Below are positions 33,498 through 45,168 of a stretch of 64,000 nt of DNA, one piece after another. The translations under genes were made by a program, and so were the position numbers. Position 1 is the first letter of the stretch. Each line of letters starts with the position of its first letter. Source of the stretch: Bicyclus anynana (lineage: Eukaryota; Arthropoda; Insecta; Lepidoptera; Nymphalidae); assembly GCF_947172395.1 (NCBI RefSeq), contig NC_069093.1:7661561-7725560 (forward strand), in the 5' to 3' direction. Below the pieces are notes generated by a model. It searched no databases, was not told where the DNA came from, and saw only the letters and a program-made list of their open reading frames with translations.

Positions 33498-35423
33498 ACT
33501 CGTAAAATATGCCCATATACTTTTTTTTCAAACAAAACTAAATAACAAGACAAAGTAAAGTACCCGTATAGTACATAGCAGGAAGTTCACTCATAAACAA
33601 CGACTCATTGTTACTTGTTAGTATAACAAAACGAATTGTACAAACAAATAGAATTCTTCTTCATATAAAAATGCGCATATTCACTGTACCCAACCACAAT
33701 GCATTGAATCCATTCCCCGGAGGTCTGATGAACAGATATCAGACTATTCGACAACAGCATTATTTCCATTATTCAAGCAGCATTTTTTACTTTGTAACTG
33801 TATTTATTTTACTTTTTGCTACTATTTAGCACATGCATAATGCATCGATGATATAGTAGTTCGTTTGTGTAGCAAAGTCACAAACGAACTACTAATATCT
33901 GATCTGAGTCCCCAGGCTGATAGTAATCCTTGGGCTCTAACACTAACAAAATATTTATTCATGACCAAAAAACAAAGTATTGTTACGGAATATATTTATT
34001 TAAATATTTAAACAATACAACTAATGGTAAATAAAAATACACTTATCCCAGAATTATCTTTCATTACCGTGTAATAAATTAGTTTAAGAATTTTATTTTA
34101 TCTAACGACTTGGGTCTAACCCACTGTGCGCTAAACATTGCATATTAGGGACGACTAAGTTCTAGACGCGGAAGGACGTTGACGAGGCGCTGTGTTATAA
34201 ATGTTAGTATTTGATTTTTATGTCACTGGACATTTTTTCTTTAATTACCGTGGATAGGTATAACTTTTATTTGAATATAATTTTACTCTTGATTAAGCAT
34301 TCGATATAATGCCATTTTCTCTTTTGTTTGTTTGTGAAGTGCTTAATTCTTCGAATAATTAATAGATTTTTTATTGTTTTTAATAACACCATTTGTATGT
34401 TACAGCTTGGCAAAAAGGTGTAGAAACGGAACTAACTTTTTTTTCTTCTTACAACACTATTCAACTTGTCAGTTGTTAGTGTCTATGCTGTCAAAAGTAA
34501 TTATTCCGTCGGCTTTGAAAGTAATGTTGGTATGGTTACGTTTCGTGTTGCCATATTGGCGATAGTGGCGCCTCTATTAATTTCTACTCTTTTTTGCCAG
34601 GCTATAACATTGATGTTGTCTTCATGCGCCAGTAACATCACTGTCCACTATTGTAAATACAGAAATTCAAAAATCTCAGACAAATACATCCAGTATCGCA
34701 TCCAAATTAACGAACAAAATTGTCTATAGGTAGTCTTTTGAAGAAACCAAGCGTAGATTAAGTATATATCTTATTCAAACCTAGACAATGTTGACCGTTT
34801 TTACACGATTCAATTTCACAAAAAGATATTTAACTGACGAATACGATTACAATTATGAAACATCGATGCTATAGAGACAGATTTTATAATCACATTAGAT
34901 CGTTGATCAAATATTTTAACATAAAAGTGACATCTAGCGAGCCAGGTTCTTATGTATTTAGTCTGAGCAAAAAAGCTTTATATTCTTACAAAAGTGGAGC
35001 TAAAATATAACAAGTATAACACAGAACAAATAAGTGCTCACAACCTAGCAGTCACTGTGGAAACTAGCGAACTAGGCATCTAGAAGTTTGTTAATATTCC
35101 ATGCGAATACAAGCCTCGAAACTTCCATTGTACTGCTTAACGCGGTGAGCGGTTGGCATCCGAGTTTAGCAATCAAAAATGTTTGCCGGCTAATGTTATT
35201 CAACACTACTTTATAATTGAAGTTAAGCGTACTGATTATACACGTATAATATCTGTAACTATAGATCTACATACGTTGGTTCGAGTCCCTCATCTTGAAA
35301 ATGTTTTTGTGATGAATACGACTGTTTCCTGTCACTGCCACATCACAAAATGGTTCAAAGTCACTCAGCGGGCGATGAAGCGAACTATGCTTTCGAGTTT
35401 CTCTGCGTGATCGCAGATAAGAT
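33498..35423. other. Unassigned sequence
   Basis: 1.9 kb with no supported gene. Overlapping open frames at 34,374-34,729 have no domain; their reverse strand reads like an old repeat. One fold-back is listed separately. Confidence 0.45.
33854..33894. repeat. Perfect 16-bp inverted repeat, 9-nt loop
   Basis: TAGTAGTTCGTTTGTG (33,854-33,869), spacer TAGCAAAGT, exact inverse at 33,879-33,894. Confidence 0.95.
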
Positions 35424-35602
35424 CAGATAAGAGGAGATCCGCAGACGAACCAAAGTCACTGACATAGCTCAGCGAGTCGCGATGCCGAAGCGGCAATGAG
35501 CAGGCCACATAGTTCGGAGAGCCGAACCCCCACTAGGTAGACCGAGGATATCAAGCGGGTTGCGGGTTGCAGGGGGCGTCCATCGACTGATAATGATGAT
35601 GG
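35424..35602 (+). pseudogene. LINE RT C-terminal remnant with deletion
   Basis: Starts AGGAGATCCGCAGACGAACC (the IRRRTKVTDIAQRV coding text), then jumps from GAGCCGAACC to CCCCACTAGGTAGACCGAGG, losing the middle part seen at 22,482. Ends with (ATGATG). Confidence 0.75.
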
Positions 35603-35616
35603 TGAATTTTGATTGT

Positions 35617-35881
35617 TTTTTGGCGTGACAACGTCTTATAATTCGATGGAGCCGGCCGATCCGAAAAAAGATGACGTCATGCGTCGTTCCCTCGCTCTAG
35701 GGTTGCCAACTTTTTTTACAAGAAATAAAGGATATTCTGGTCTATGAAAATTATTAAACAGTATTTTGGAAAGCGAACATTTTCTTTTGAAAAATGCAAC
35801 CAATTCATCGGTATTTTCTTATGACGTTGTCACGTTTAACTATCGTCAGTAAACCGACTTTACAGACAACCGCTTTTTTTT
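35617..35881 (-). mobile_element. M2 MITE-like repeat, complete
   Basis: On plus it starts TTTGGCGTGACAACGTCTTA, and ends GACTTTACAGACAACCGC plus a T run. It has both ends and is the best-preserved of the three M2 copies. Confidence 0.7.
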
Positions 35882-36726
35882 ATAACTGTATTAGGTACAT
35901 AGACGTAGCATTTGTATATTTAAATTAAGTCTAAATAGTACAAACCAAACAAGTTAATAGTAATTATGTAGGATAACAAATATAACCTGAAAATAGGTCA
36001 CTGAATTATTATACTGTGTACAAAACAAAAACACCTTCCGAATCATTACCGGCATACATAACATTGTTGCATTACTATACCCATAATATGATGCAAAAAT
36101 GTACACTACTAAATGTCGCAGCCAAGTCTTGCATCCATTTTATAATGATATTTACTCCGCCTAACGAAGTCTAGCAATGGCTATTAAACGAAGTAAACAC
36201 TTTTTAGATTAACATTTTGCTGCAACAATTTTTGAAATTTCTTATTGAAATATGCGTCAATTTTGGACTCAATACTCGGTCAATGTTCGTCTTAAATATA
36301 TATTTTCAATATTATTCAAGATATCTATACATATCATAAAACAAAGTCTACTGTGATGTCTGTCTGTTAGCGATAAACTTGAAAACTATTGAACGGATTT
36401 TCATGCGGGGTTCACCAGTAGATACAGTAGTTCATGGGAAAGATTTAAGTTTATATTAATCGGTAAAAATTTTGTATAAATTCGTTAAAATATGACGATA
36501 ATTGTTGGGTGTATTGAAAAACGTCAAGCCGTATGGATGGTTGTTGCCCGAATATTTAATTTCAAAAGTCAACTTGTACAACTCGTGGTAAATGTGACAA
36601 AATGTAAGTTTAAGAATACTTTGATGTGGTGTAAGGCAAAATATTTATGGATTGAGCATCATGAACGTGTAATTTGATCATCAACTAATAAATAAATAAA
36701 TATACTTAAACAATACACATCACTAT
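35882..36726. other. Unassigned sequence with Helitron 5' fragment
   Basis: 36,318-36,480 (ACTGTGATGTCTGTCTGTTA, then GAACGGATTTTCATGCGG) is a fragment of another Helitron-like family. The rest has no gene. Confidence 0.5.
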
Positions 36727-36966
36727 CTAGCCCCAAAGTAAGCATACAGAGTAGCTTGTGTTATGGGTGCTAAGATAGTTGATATTATAATATTAATATA
36801 CAATTATATACTACATATAGCTACTTATATAATGTATAAATACACACAGACACTGGAAAACACTCATGCTCATCACACAAATATTTTCCAGTTTCGGAAA
36901 TCGAACCCACGGCCGTGGATGCAGAAAGCAGGGTCACTACCCACTGCGCCACGCGGCCGTCTAAAA
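36727..36966 (-). mobile_element. SINE-C, full length
   Basis: Minus strand: GGCCGCGTGGCGCAGTGGGT (A box), then GTGGGTTCGATTTCC (B box), then an AT-rich body ending near CTTACTTTGGGGCTA. About 240 bp. Confidence 0.75.
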
Positions 36967-37493
36967 CAATCAAAGCTGAAAAATAGTAGGTGACTGAATA
37001 CAAAAGCGGTAATTTATCACAAAGAGCCCAATTACTATAAAATTGAATACCAAATTTAATTTAATAAACTTCTCAAACTGCTTCAGGGAAATATGACTTT
37101 TAATTTTTTTTTTCCAACAAAAATTCCGCATTATCCCCTGGAACGACGCCAATCTCCCGTCTTTGAATAGTTCATGAAATTTACTAAACGTTGGTCAGTC
37201 TTGTATAACTTGACTAGAAATGCAAGGGAAATGCTTTCTTATTAAGTGAAAACTTCATAAATGAAGTTTTAAGTGGCAACAATGAGCCTTGGTAATTTTC
37301 ATTCATGATGTCACTAAACATTCTATGTGATTTCAGGTTAATTTAAGTCCTAAATGTTACTTTTACAATAATGAAAATGTATGACTTAAGTAAAATTTTC
37401 CATCTAGGTAGATATTCTATCGACTTACAAACTAAACTTATATAGTGGTTTATTAAACACATGTATATCAGCTTATCTACAACTATATGTATA

Positions 37494-37661
37494 TCTATAC
37501 TAATATATAAAGATGAAGAGTTTGTTTGTTCGTTTGTTTGATTGAACGCGCTAATCTCAGGAACTACCGGTCCGATTTGAAAAATTCTTTCAGTGTTAGA
37601 TAGCCTATTTACTCCTACGGAAACGATAACCACGCGGGTAAAACCGTGCGGTGTAAGCTAG
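37494..37661 (+). mobile_element. H2 Helitron-like element
   Basis: TC start after host A, CTAG end at 37,658-37,661. A deletion removes the part between TAGCCTATTTA and the CCTACGG box. Another Helitron follows without a gap. Confidence 0.8.
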
Positions 37662-37815
37662 TCTTAATAAATAAATACTAAAGATCATTCATCACAAAAT
37701 CTCGAACATCGCTTGATAAACAAAGATGAAATTTGGCAGGGAGGTAGTTTATAGTTAATAGGTATCCACTAAGAACGGATTTTACGATAGGGCCGGATTA
37801 AGTAAGTCTCAGGGC
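37662..37815 (+). mobile_element. H5 Helitron-like fragment abutting H2
   Basis: TCTTAATAAATAAATACTAA directly after the H2 CTAG, then AAATTTGGCAGGGAGGTAG. The 3' hairpin has decayed (GTCTCAGGGCGATTAAAGTC). Confidence 0.65.
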
Positions 37816-37971
37816 GATTAAAGTCGTATAAAATATATATTCATTTAATTAATTTATCTTCATTACAAGAAGCGATACATTATTTGTTTATATTTACAGT
37901 GAAAATCAGATTGTCCTTGCTAAAATATAAATAAATTATTTTACATAATCATGGTAAACTATATTTTTTAT

Positions 37972-38287
37972 GAGCCGTGATAGCCCAGTGGATATGACCT
38001 CTGCCTCTGATTCCGGAGGGTGTGGGTTCGAATCCGGTCGGGGCATGCACCTCCAACTTTTCAGTTGTGTGCATTTTAATAAATTAAATATCACGTGTCT
38101 CAATCGGTGAAGGAAAACATCGTGAGGAAACCTGCATACCAGAGAATTATCTTAATTCTCTGCGTGTGTGAAGTCTGCCAATCCGCATTGGGCCAGCGTG
38201 GTGGACTATTGGCCTAACCCCTCTCATTCTGAGAGGAGACTCGAGCTCAGCAGTGAGCCGAATATGGGTTGATGACGTGACGTGACG
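37972..38287 (+). mobile_element. SINE-A, full length, with target-site duplication
   Basis: The best SINE-A copy. Perfect 12-bp duplication TATATTTTTTAT at 37,960-37,971 and 38,288-38,299. A and B boxes intact (GATAGCCCAGTGG; GGGTTCGAATCC). Ends GAATATGGGTTGATGACGTG. Likely young. Confidence 0.95.
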
Positions 38288-38885
38288 TATATTTTTTATA
38301 TATAATTTTTCCATAATTGCTCTAATATTCAAATGATCTAAGGTTCAAACTTTTTCACATTAACATATTGTGTGTCTATTTTGGCCTTTAAATACGAAAT
38401 ATCGCACTTGTCTGGGAGGTAAATGACCGTGTACTTTTAAGTATTACTAACTGAAGTTTTTGTAAAGTGCGCCACCGGTAAAGTTCAAGAATTTATCTTG
38501 ATCCACCACGTATCTAAGTTCTTGGAACAGTAGTAAAACTCTGAGCAGGATAGTTTAAAAACATACACAGTCAAGGAGACGACAATTCTGAGCTTTAACT
38601 GCACAACGTTTCAAAGAAGACCATCAGCTATTATTTTTTAAACGAGCTATTAAAGCTAGAGCAAAAACACACACATACATGTTATTGTGTCTATATAATA
38701 TACATATGTGTAATAAACTACTATATAAGTTTAGTTTGTAAGTCGATAGAATATCTACCTAGATGGAAACTTTTACATAAGTTATACATTTTCATTTTAG
38801 GACTTAAATTAACCTGAAATTACATAGAATGTTTAGTGACATCAAGAATGAAAATTATTTAAAGCATTTCCCTTGCATTTCTAGT

Positions 38886-39817
38886 ATTAAGAAGAAAGAG
38901 AGAGAGATAGAGAAACTATGTTAAGAGTGGTTTCTGTATATTCATTCTCAGTCTCTGTAATCATTTACAAAGAACTTCTAATTGAAGCGTTAATTTCTAA
39001 ATGTTTTTACTTCATCATCATCTTAATATGATATTATAAACTAATTATTAATATATGGATCATGGAAGGTTATTTATATCATATTTTATTTCTATGCATT
39101 GCTAACATTAGTCACAAAATATACAACCAACTTTACATTAACCAAAAAAGCTATTTTATTTTTAATAGCGAAGTTTCCCATTCGTTTATTCAATGCCTTA
39201 AGATATTATTCCATAGTAATAATACTATAAAGTATTCCCAGACCGTTCATAAATTACTGTCTTCGATCTACGATCTTAAACGAGGAAGTTTTTTAAACTT
39301 TTAATTAAAGTAATACAAGATTAGCAGATGCAGCGAAATCTACGACGTAGCAGTTTGCTACGACGGAACGTAGCACGTAATATATCACGTCGCGGTCAGA
39401 CTTGCCTGTCGTTAAAGTTAAAACCGATTGCTAAGAACTTTTACAATTTTATATGTTGGCGCAAAAAGAGTGTTATTTGTACAGTTTGTTAATATGTTTT
39501 AAAGTTTTCAAGAAATGTGTTTTATAGGGTATGTAACTATTTTCATGAATGTTTAACAAGTTTGAATATTTTAGAAATTGGACACATTAACATATAAGAT
39601 AATAAGTATTAACCTCTTTCTCCATAATATTTCATACCTGATTGTGCTGCGCGTGTAAGCAAGTGAATAATTCAACTATACGAGTATTTGTTTTATTTTG
39701 TCTTGCCACTATGATTTACCTACTTTTATTTCTTTCGATGTAACACATCTATCATTATCAACATCAGGTTTTAATTATTCACAACACAACACAATCTATT
39801 CTCTTTTCTATAAAATA
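38886..39817. other. Unassigned AT-rich sequence
   Basis: No gene. An AGAG run at 38,896-38,911. 39,340-39,410 contains CTACGACGTAGCAGTTTGCT and related CTACG/CGTAG repeats, as near 32,480. Confidence 0.5.
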
Positions 39818-39988
39818 AAGACGTACCGCAAAGCTATTTAGCATTCCGGTACGATGCCGTGTAGAAACCGAAAGGGGTATGGATTTTTATCCTTCTTCTA
39901 AAAAAATAGCCCGCTTCCATCTTAGATTGCATCATCACTTACCAGGTGAGATTGTAGTCAAGGGCTAGCTTGTGAAGAATAAAAAAAA
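39818..39988 (+). mobile_element. SINE-B, 3' part
   Basis: Starts in the body (AAGACGTACCGCAAAGC) and ends GGGCTAGCTTGTGAAGAATA plus A run. 5' truncated. Confidence 0.8.
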
Positions 39989-40125
39989 ACAGAAAGGGAT
40001 TTGGAGTTTTCATCCCTGTGCTTTCCAAAGCGTTTTGGTTGGTTGAGAGTTACAACGGTTAATTTTCTTACAATCAGATGTTAATGATCAACATGGTTAT
40101 TGAATAGCCTCCTTGAATTCCTCCA

Positions 40126-40260
40126 TGGTGCAATGTTATGCGCAGTGGACTTACAAGACGAAGGTCCTGTATTCGATCCCCGGCTGGACCGATTGAGGTT
40201 TTCTTAATTGGTCCAGGTCAGGCTGGTGGGAGGCTTTGGCCGTGGCTAGTTACCGTAACA
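40126..40260 (+). mobile_element. SINE-B, 5' part
   Basis: TGGTGCAATGTTATGCGCAG head, damaged A box, B-box region ATTCGATCCCCGG, ending at GGCCGTGGCTAGTTACC. The 3' body is missing; it is not continuous with the piece at 39,818. Confidence 0.8.
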
Positions 40261-40842
40261 GAATACAGCACTCCTGGTCTGAAATTAATAGCACCTCCAA
40301 ATTCTAACTTCAGGCTGAATATTTTTGGAAAAAGGAAAAAACAACAAGGGCTCAGGCCCTCAAAGTCAAAGACATGTCCTTATGCAACTACTCAGAATAA
40401 TCGCTGGAGCAACGAAGCAGTTAGTTAATTCTAGATAGTAGTATTTGATAAAGTTCTGTAATAAACAGTAGGTTGCAACTTGCAATTGAGAGACTCTCAT
40501 ATTATTTTATACATTTTACAAAAATCGGGATTTCCGATATTTTTTATTTCGCGAACATTCGCGTGGAATCACAGTGTAAAATTAACCGCAACAATATGGT
40601 ATGCAGATGCTGCCTGCGCCGTTTCGGATATAAAAAGTTATGTACCGATATATTGTATAAAAAGTTTTTGTCATTTGCACGATTTCGCAGTGACTGTGCG
40701 AACTAATAAAATAAGTTTCTTTAGAACTTTGTCAATGTTTCGAATGGCAGCAGTGCTCGAAACTGCAATAACGCTTCTCAATGTGCCGTATAAGCTTGGT
40801 GTATTCTCCGTTTTATTGAATGAAATATTAATAAGCATAGTA
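40261..40842 (+). other. Unassigned sequence with a 130-codon open frame
   Basis: The frame 40,480-40,872 is the longest without an obvious repeat origin over most of its length. It shows no recognised domain, no clear signal peptide and no splice-supported extension, and its last codons run into the hAT-like element at 40,843. I cannot call it a gene. Confidence 0.3.
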
Positions 40843-41132
40843 CAGTGGCGTATTCACCCTGATGCTCAGTAGGCCCGGGCCTTATGCTGCCAGAAGTAAA
40901 AGGGCATCCATTCATGATAAAAACATTGGGAATACGTAACAAAAAATAACCAAATTTCACTAATTACAAAACCTTTTGTATTGTATTTATTGATTTTAAT
41001 AAAAGTCAACTAAATAAATTCTTTAAATAGTCATTGCATTCAATGCATCATATTACCTGTAGGATAGGTGCTGAGAGTGGGGCGGCTGGTACTTTGGGCC
41101 CTAGGGCAGCCAAGACTACAAATCCGCCACTG
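40843..41132. mobile_element. hAT-like MITE
   Basis: CAGTGGCGTA at 40,843 and TCCGCCACTG at 41,123-41,132 are inverted ends of the CAGTGGCG type common in hAT non-autonomous elements. 290 bp with a GGGCCCTAGGGCAGCC inner part. The 8-bp flanks do not match, so the duplication has eroded or the family is different. Confidence 0.55.
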
Positions 41133-42299
41133 ATACGAAAACGTATCCCACATTATCGTGCACTAATACACATAAAAATAAATTAGGGTATAATAATAAA
41201 CATACATTGGATTACATATACATTATTTTCATAAACGAGAGCTTGTCTTGTTGTTAGCCAGACTTCCAACGTTTTATGAAGGCTGAAAGTATGTCAGCCC
41301 TACCTTGGGTAGGCATACCTACCTAGCCAGGTTACCCAATTATGGTGTTTGAGCCGAGGTTCCTTTGGAAAGTACCAGGGTTCAAGGGAAGCTCTATTAT
41401 CGAAGTGTTAAACATATTTTTTAATATGTTTTCCACGGGATATCATGGTTCCTTTACATTATTAGGAGCATTAGATACAATAGAAGGTATGTCTCGCTAT
41501 CGCAAACTATTAATCCATAAGTAATTTACACATTTACATTCAAAACGGACTTTTCTTGTCATAGTACTGTAATGTTCATAGTAATTTAATATTTACAACT
41601 CGTTTCTCGTGTTTGCTTTACACTCATACATACGAGTATGTGAAGCTTAACTCCTCTTGTATTTAGCGATTTAAATTATTCATTGAGATTGTGAGACGCT
41701 CGTAGTTATGTTCATGCAGTTAAGAAAGGTCACTCGTTACTGGAATTAAGTCTTATTTAAGCCTGAACCTGAACCTGTATGGAAGCAGTAGATGTAGAAC
41801 CTGTGTGGATGCCTCAGACCAATTATTATAGAAGGACCTGTATCGCACTCATAGTCACGAACAAAATTGTCTGTCATTTTCTGAGCAAAACGAGCTTAGA
41901 TTTGGTATATATCTTATACTAAACTAGAAGTTTTTACCCGTTTTTTACACAATTCAATTACACAAAAAGGTATTTCTACGGCGCTCTTTGATCGCCTACC
42001 ACGATTAAAACTATTTAACATCGATTCTATAGAGGCATAGATAATGCTATGAAGGATGGAGGTTGTACATTGAGTTATTTTAATAGGCTAGTTAATATAT
42101 TTTTTGAATATGGTCTTAAATTGTTCATCAGCGTTCAACTAGATTGAAAATATATTTTTTGCGACAATATTGTTAGGCAATACGAGCCAAAACGCTGTCG
42201 ACCATGATGATATACATTTTGACTGCTTCATGACGTCACGTAACAAAATCATCATATTATAATTGACATTTATTTCTTTAGTGACACCAAGTGACATCG
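41133..42299. other. Unassigned sequence
   Basis: No gene supported. 41,760-41,830 repeats GAACCTGTATGGA-like text, and 41,930-42,100 resembles 34,790-34,900 loosely (ACACAATTCAATTACACAAA), suggesting an old shared repeat. Confidence 0.45.
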
Positions 42300-42570
42300 G
42301 GACGTCACAAAATGGACGAAAGCGTTTTTGACGTTTGGAAAAATTTATACAAGGGAAGTTATGTGCCTTGGAGAGCACGAAAAGCCATCGATCCTGCGCC
42401 TGATTTCTCACCGGTCGTGTCGGTCTGCCGTTCAATTGGACTATGAGAATGAGGGAACACACCTTTGCTTGTACACACTTGTGCAGCTATCTTCTGCGTA
42501 TATGATTAATTTCAACTTGAGATTGGCCGCTGTGGTCGAAAAACTCCGGTTGGGAGCCTTATTGAACGTA
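42300..42570 (+). repeat. Retroelement-like dispersed repeat
   Basis: CTTGGAGAGCACGAAAAGCC, then TCGTGTCGGTCTGCCGTTCA, TGAGAATGAGGGAACACACC and ACACACTTGTGCAGC. This order of phrases is familiar from an abundant lepidopteran repeat. Class not settled. The antisense open frame over it is not a gene. Confidence 0.55.
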
Positions 42571-42710
42571 ATTTTTTCTGGGATGAAAAGTAGCAATGTT
42601 AATCCAGAGTAAATCTATTTTCATTCCAAATTTCAACCAATTCCCTTCAGTAGCCGTAGCAAAGGAGGAACAAACATACACACCTTAGAACACACGCCTT
42701 TAGAATATAA
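42571..42710 (-). mobile_element. H6 Helitron-like fragment
   Basis: GTTAATCCAGAGTAAATC and CAAATTTCAACCAATTCCCT on plus, as in the other H6 copies. Both ends eroded. Confidence 0.55.
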
Positions 42711-43129
42711 GAGTGATGTGATGATGACAGATCGAATCTACATACGCTGTTTTAGAGAATAACACTACGCCTCTAGAGCTATATACTTGGAGTTGCTATT
42801 TTGACAAAGTTACGCTCCTCCCTGGAATTGAGCCAAGTTCCTTCACCCTCGCGATAGCTCATTATATAAATAAAGATCGCCGCACCAAACTTTGGCTTGA
42901 ATTGTACTTAAGCTGATAGTAATGAACTTAATTAACTCCAACTTGTTTATAACGGAGTGTAGAGAAACCCAAAACTAAATTGTTTTATTACTTTTGCTTA
43001 GATGATGTATGATATTTCATGGATTTTTCAGTCAGTTTTATTTCTTTCTTTAATAATCAATGATAATTTTATACTATTTATATTTTACAATAGCAATGAT
43101 GTTTTATATACATACTCGTATTATCATAC
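42711..43129. other. Unassigned AT-rich sequence
   Basis: No gene or classified repeat. Confidence 0.45.
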
Positions 43130-43317
43130 GCTCGCGACTTCATCCGCGTGGAATTTAGTTTTTCACAAATCCCTCGGGAGCCATGGATTTGTCCGGGATA
43201 AAAAGTGGCCTATGTGTTAATCCATGCTATAATATAATCTTAATACCAAATTTCAGCCTATTCGGTTCAGTAGTCGAGGCGTGAAAGAGTAACACACTCT
43301 CAAATTCATATCATCAA
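43130..43317 (-). mobile_element. Helitron-like fragment, H6 type
   Basis: CGCTCGCGACTTCATCCGCG at the left is a worn 3' hairpin on the minus strand. The inside contains AGCCTATTCGGTTCAGTAGT. The CTAG end is lost. Confidence 0.6.
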
Positions 43318-43540
43318 ATCATCAGTTTTCACAAATCTCGGAAAACCATGGATTTTTTTGGGATAAAAAGCAGTCTATGTGTTAATCCAGAGTAAATTCT
43401 ATTTCCATTCCAAATTTCAGCTAAATCGCTTCAGTAGTAGCCGGCGTCAAAGAGTAACAAAGTTTATACTTTGTTACTCTAAAGTTTGTATGGATGTGTC
43501 TATGGATAACCATACTTTCACGTTTATAATATTAGTAGGA
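43318..43540 (-). mobile_element. H6 Helitron-like fragment with internal fold-back
   Basis: Ends on the minus-strand TCCTACTAATATTATAAACG at 43,540. A 13-bp perfect inverted repeat AGAGTAACAAAGT / ACTTTGTTACTCT (43,451-43,463 and 43,468-43,480) and an inverted AAAGTTTGTATGGATGTGT follow, absent from the related copy at 26,150. Confidence 0.65.
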
Positions 43541-44091
43541 TTGCTTTGACAAAAAAAACCAGTATCGGTAACTATATTCATGGCAATATACATCTTGTTA
43601 CAACAATTTTTTTTTTGTTATTTTTGGAACCCTTAAAAATTTTGTATATATCCTATTTATCTTTGCATCTCGCTATTAGATACAGAACAAATAACTTCAT
43701 CCCATTCCCCAATCAATACCCAGACAAAGTGGTGGCCGTCCGCTATTAAATTTTTAGACTGAGTATATCCGGGATATTCCATTTATAAAGCAACTACGCC
43801 AGTAAGCTAGACATCGGACATCGTCTTCGCGTCTATCTATAGCTTATGCAAGTTATATTTACGTATCTTACCGCCTGATTTTCCGTTCCGTCTACCTGCC
43901 AGCTATATTCTGCATTTCTTTCGCAGCCGTCCATGAAAAATTTATTCTAGCTTACGTATTCAAGTCACATGACTGTTTTAGTGAATAAGAGCATATTTAC
44001 GGTATATTTTACACGCTTAAAATTATTTATCATAGGCAATATTTATGACTCGCTAGGGCTCGTGGTTTCATCTGGATAAATTTCGTTTGAA
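43541..44091. other. Unassigned AT-rich sequence
   Basis: No gene. A CCGTCCGCTATTAAA phrase near 43,736 may be another Helitron end. Confidence 0.45.
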
Positions 44092-44377
44092 TCATCATCA
44101 TCATCAACCCATATTCGGCTCACTGTTGAACTCGAGTCTTCTCTCAGAATGATCATCACGCTGGCCCAATGCGGATTGGCAGACTTTACACACGCAGATA
44201 ATTAAGAAAATTCTCTGTTATGCAGGTTTCTTCACGAAGTTTTTTCTTTATCGTTTGAGACATGTGATATTTAATTTCTTAAAATGGCTCACAACTGAAA
44301 GTTGGAGGTGCATGCCCCGGACCGGATTCGAACCCACACCCTCCGGAATCGGAGGCAGAGGTCATACCCACAGAGCG
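44092..44377 (-). mobile_element. SINE-A, cut at the head
   Basis: (ATC)n tail and CAACCCATATTCGGCTCACT at the left, B box at GGATTCGAACCCACACC. The head stops at GTCATACCCACAGAG, where an H3 element begins. Confidence 0.85.
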
Positions 44378-44569
44378 TCTGCTAAAATATTATAAAAAGG
44401 TTAAATTTTTGGTATTGTAGGGGGTAATCTCTTGATTTACTAAACCAATTTTGAAAGATCTTTTACTACTAGAAAGCCCCGTTATTTGTAAGTGTTATAA
44501 GCTACATTTCATCTTCGTATACCCACGAAAACGGGAAGTATGCGGGTGAAACTGCGAGGCGACGGCTAA
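44378..44569 (+). mobile_element. H3 Helitron-like element
   Basis: TCTGCTAAAATATTATAAAA start, GTATTGTAGGGGGTAATCTC inside, GAGGCGACGGCTAA end before host T. It appears to have removed or replaced the SINE-A head it abuts. Confidence 0.7.
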
Positions 44570-45168
44570 TGATGAATATATCACTCCTTTTTTCCCACCC
44601 TTAGGGTAGTAATTTTTAATGAATATTTTAAAGTTCAATCTAATAAAAGAAAAACTGTTGAAATCCGACTATACTATACAAAGTTATTCGTGGTTTTACT
44701 TTCCAATTAATGGGTATACATTCAATCGTCTCCTGATTTCCTAGCCTTAGAGATGGATATTTTTTCGAAATTACCTAAATCGGAATATACCCTTTCTAAT
44801 AAAAAGACATATTAAATCGGACTACTCAGTAAAAAGTTACAGATGATCATACATAAAAAAATATACACGTCGAATTGTTAACCTTCTCTCTGTCTTTCGT
44901 CGGTTGATAATTTTCACTTTCTAGTTATGTAAGTTACTATAAGAAAACGTTATCATTAACTTAGCTAAGCGGCATCGATAATAGAATTTACTGTGTGAGC
45001 ACTAACTAAAAGTTTATAAGTGCAGTTAGTCTAAGTAAGTAGATCTTTGGTTACTTCGGAGTGAAGCAAAATTCATCGTTGAAGTATGTAAATTATGTAA
45101 ACTAGTTTCTCGTCAGATATCAGACAATATTTAATTAAGTTAACTAGAAGTAATAAAAATATTAGCTA
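44570..45168. other. Unassigned AT-rich sequence
   Basis: No gene or recognised repeat. Confidence 0.45.

Larger units (their letters stand above)
37213..38885. mobile_element. Large inverted-repeat element (190-255-bp arms)
   Basis: Left arm 37,213-37,467 begins ACTAGAAATGCAAGGGAAAT; right arm 38,699-38,885 is its inverse. The left arm holds about 57 bp that the right lacks. The interior contains H2, H5 and SINE-A insertions and no coding frame. It may be a DNA transposon relic or an inverted segmental duplication. Confidence 0.7.

Noticed and set aside
42139..42462. 107-codon minus-strand open frame
   Set aside because: Antisense to a dispersed retroelement-like repeat; no recognisable domain.
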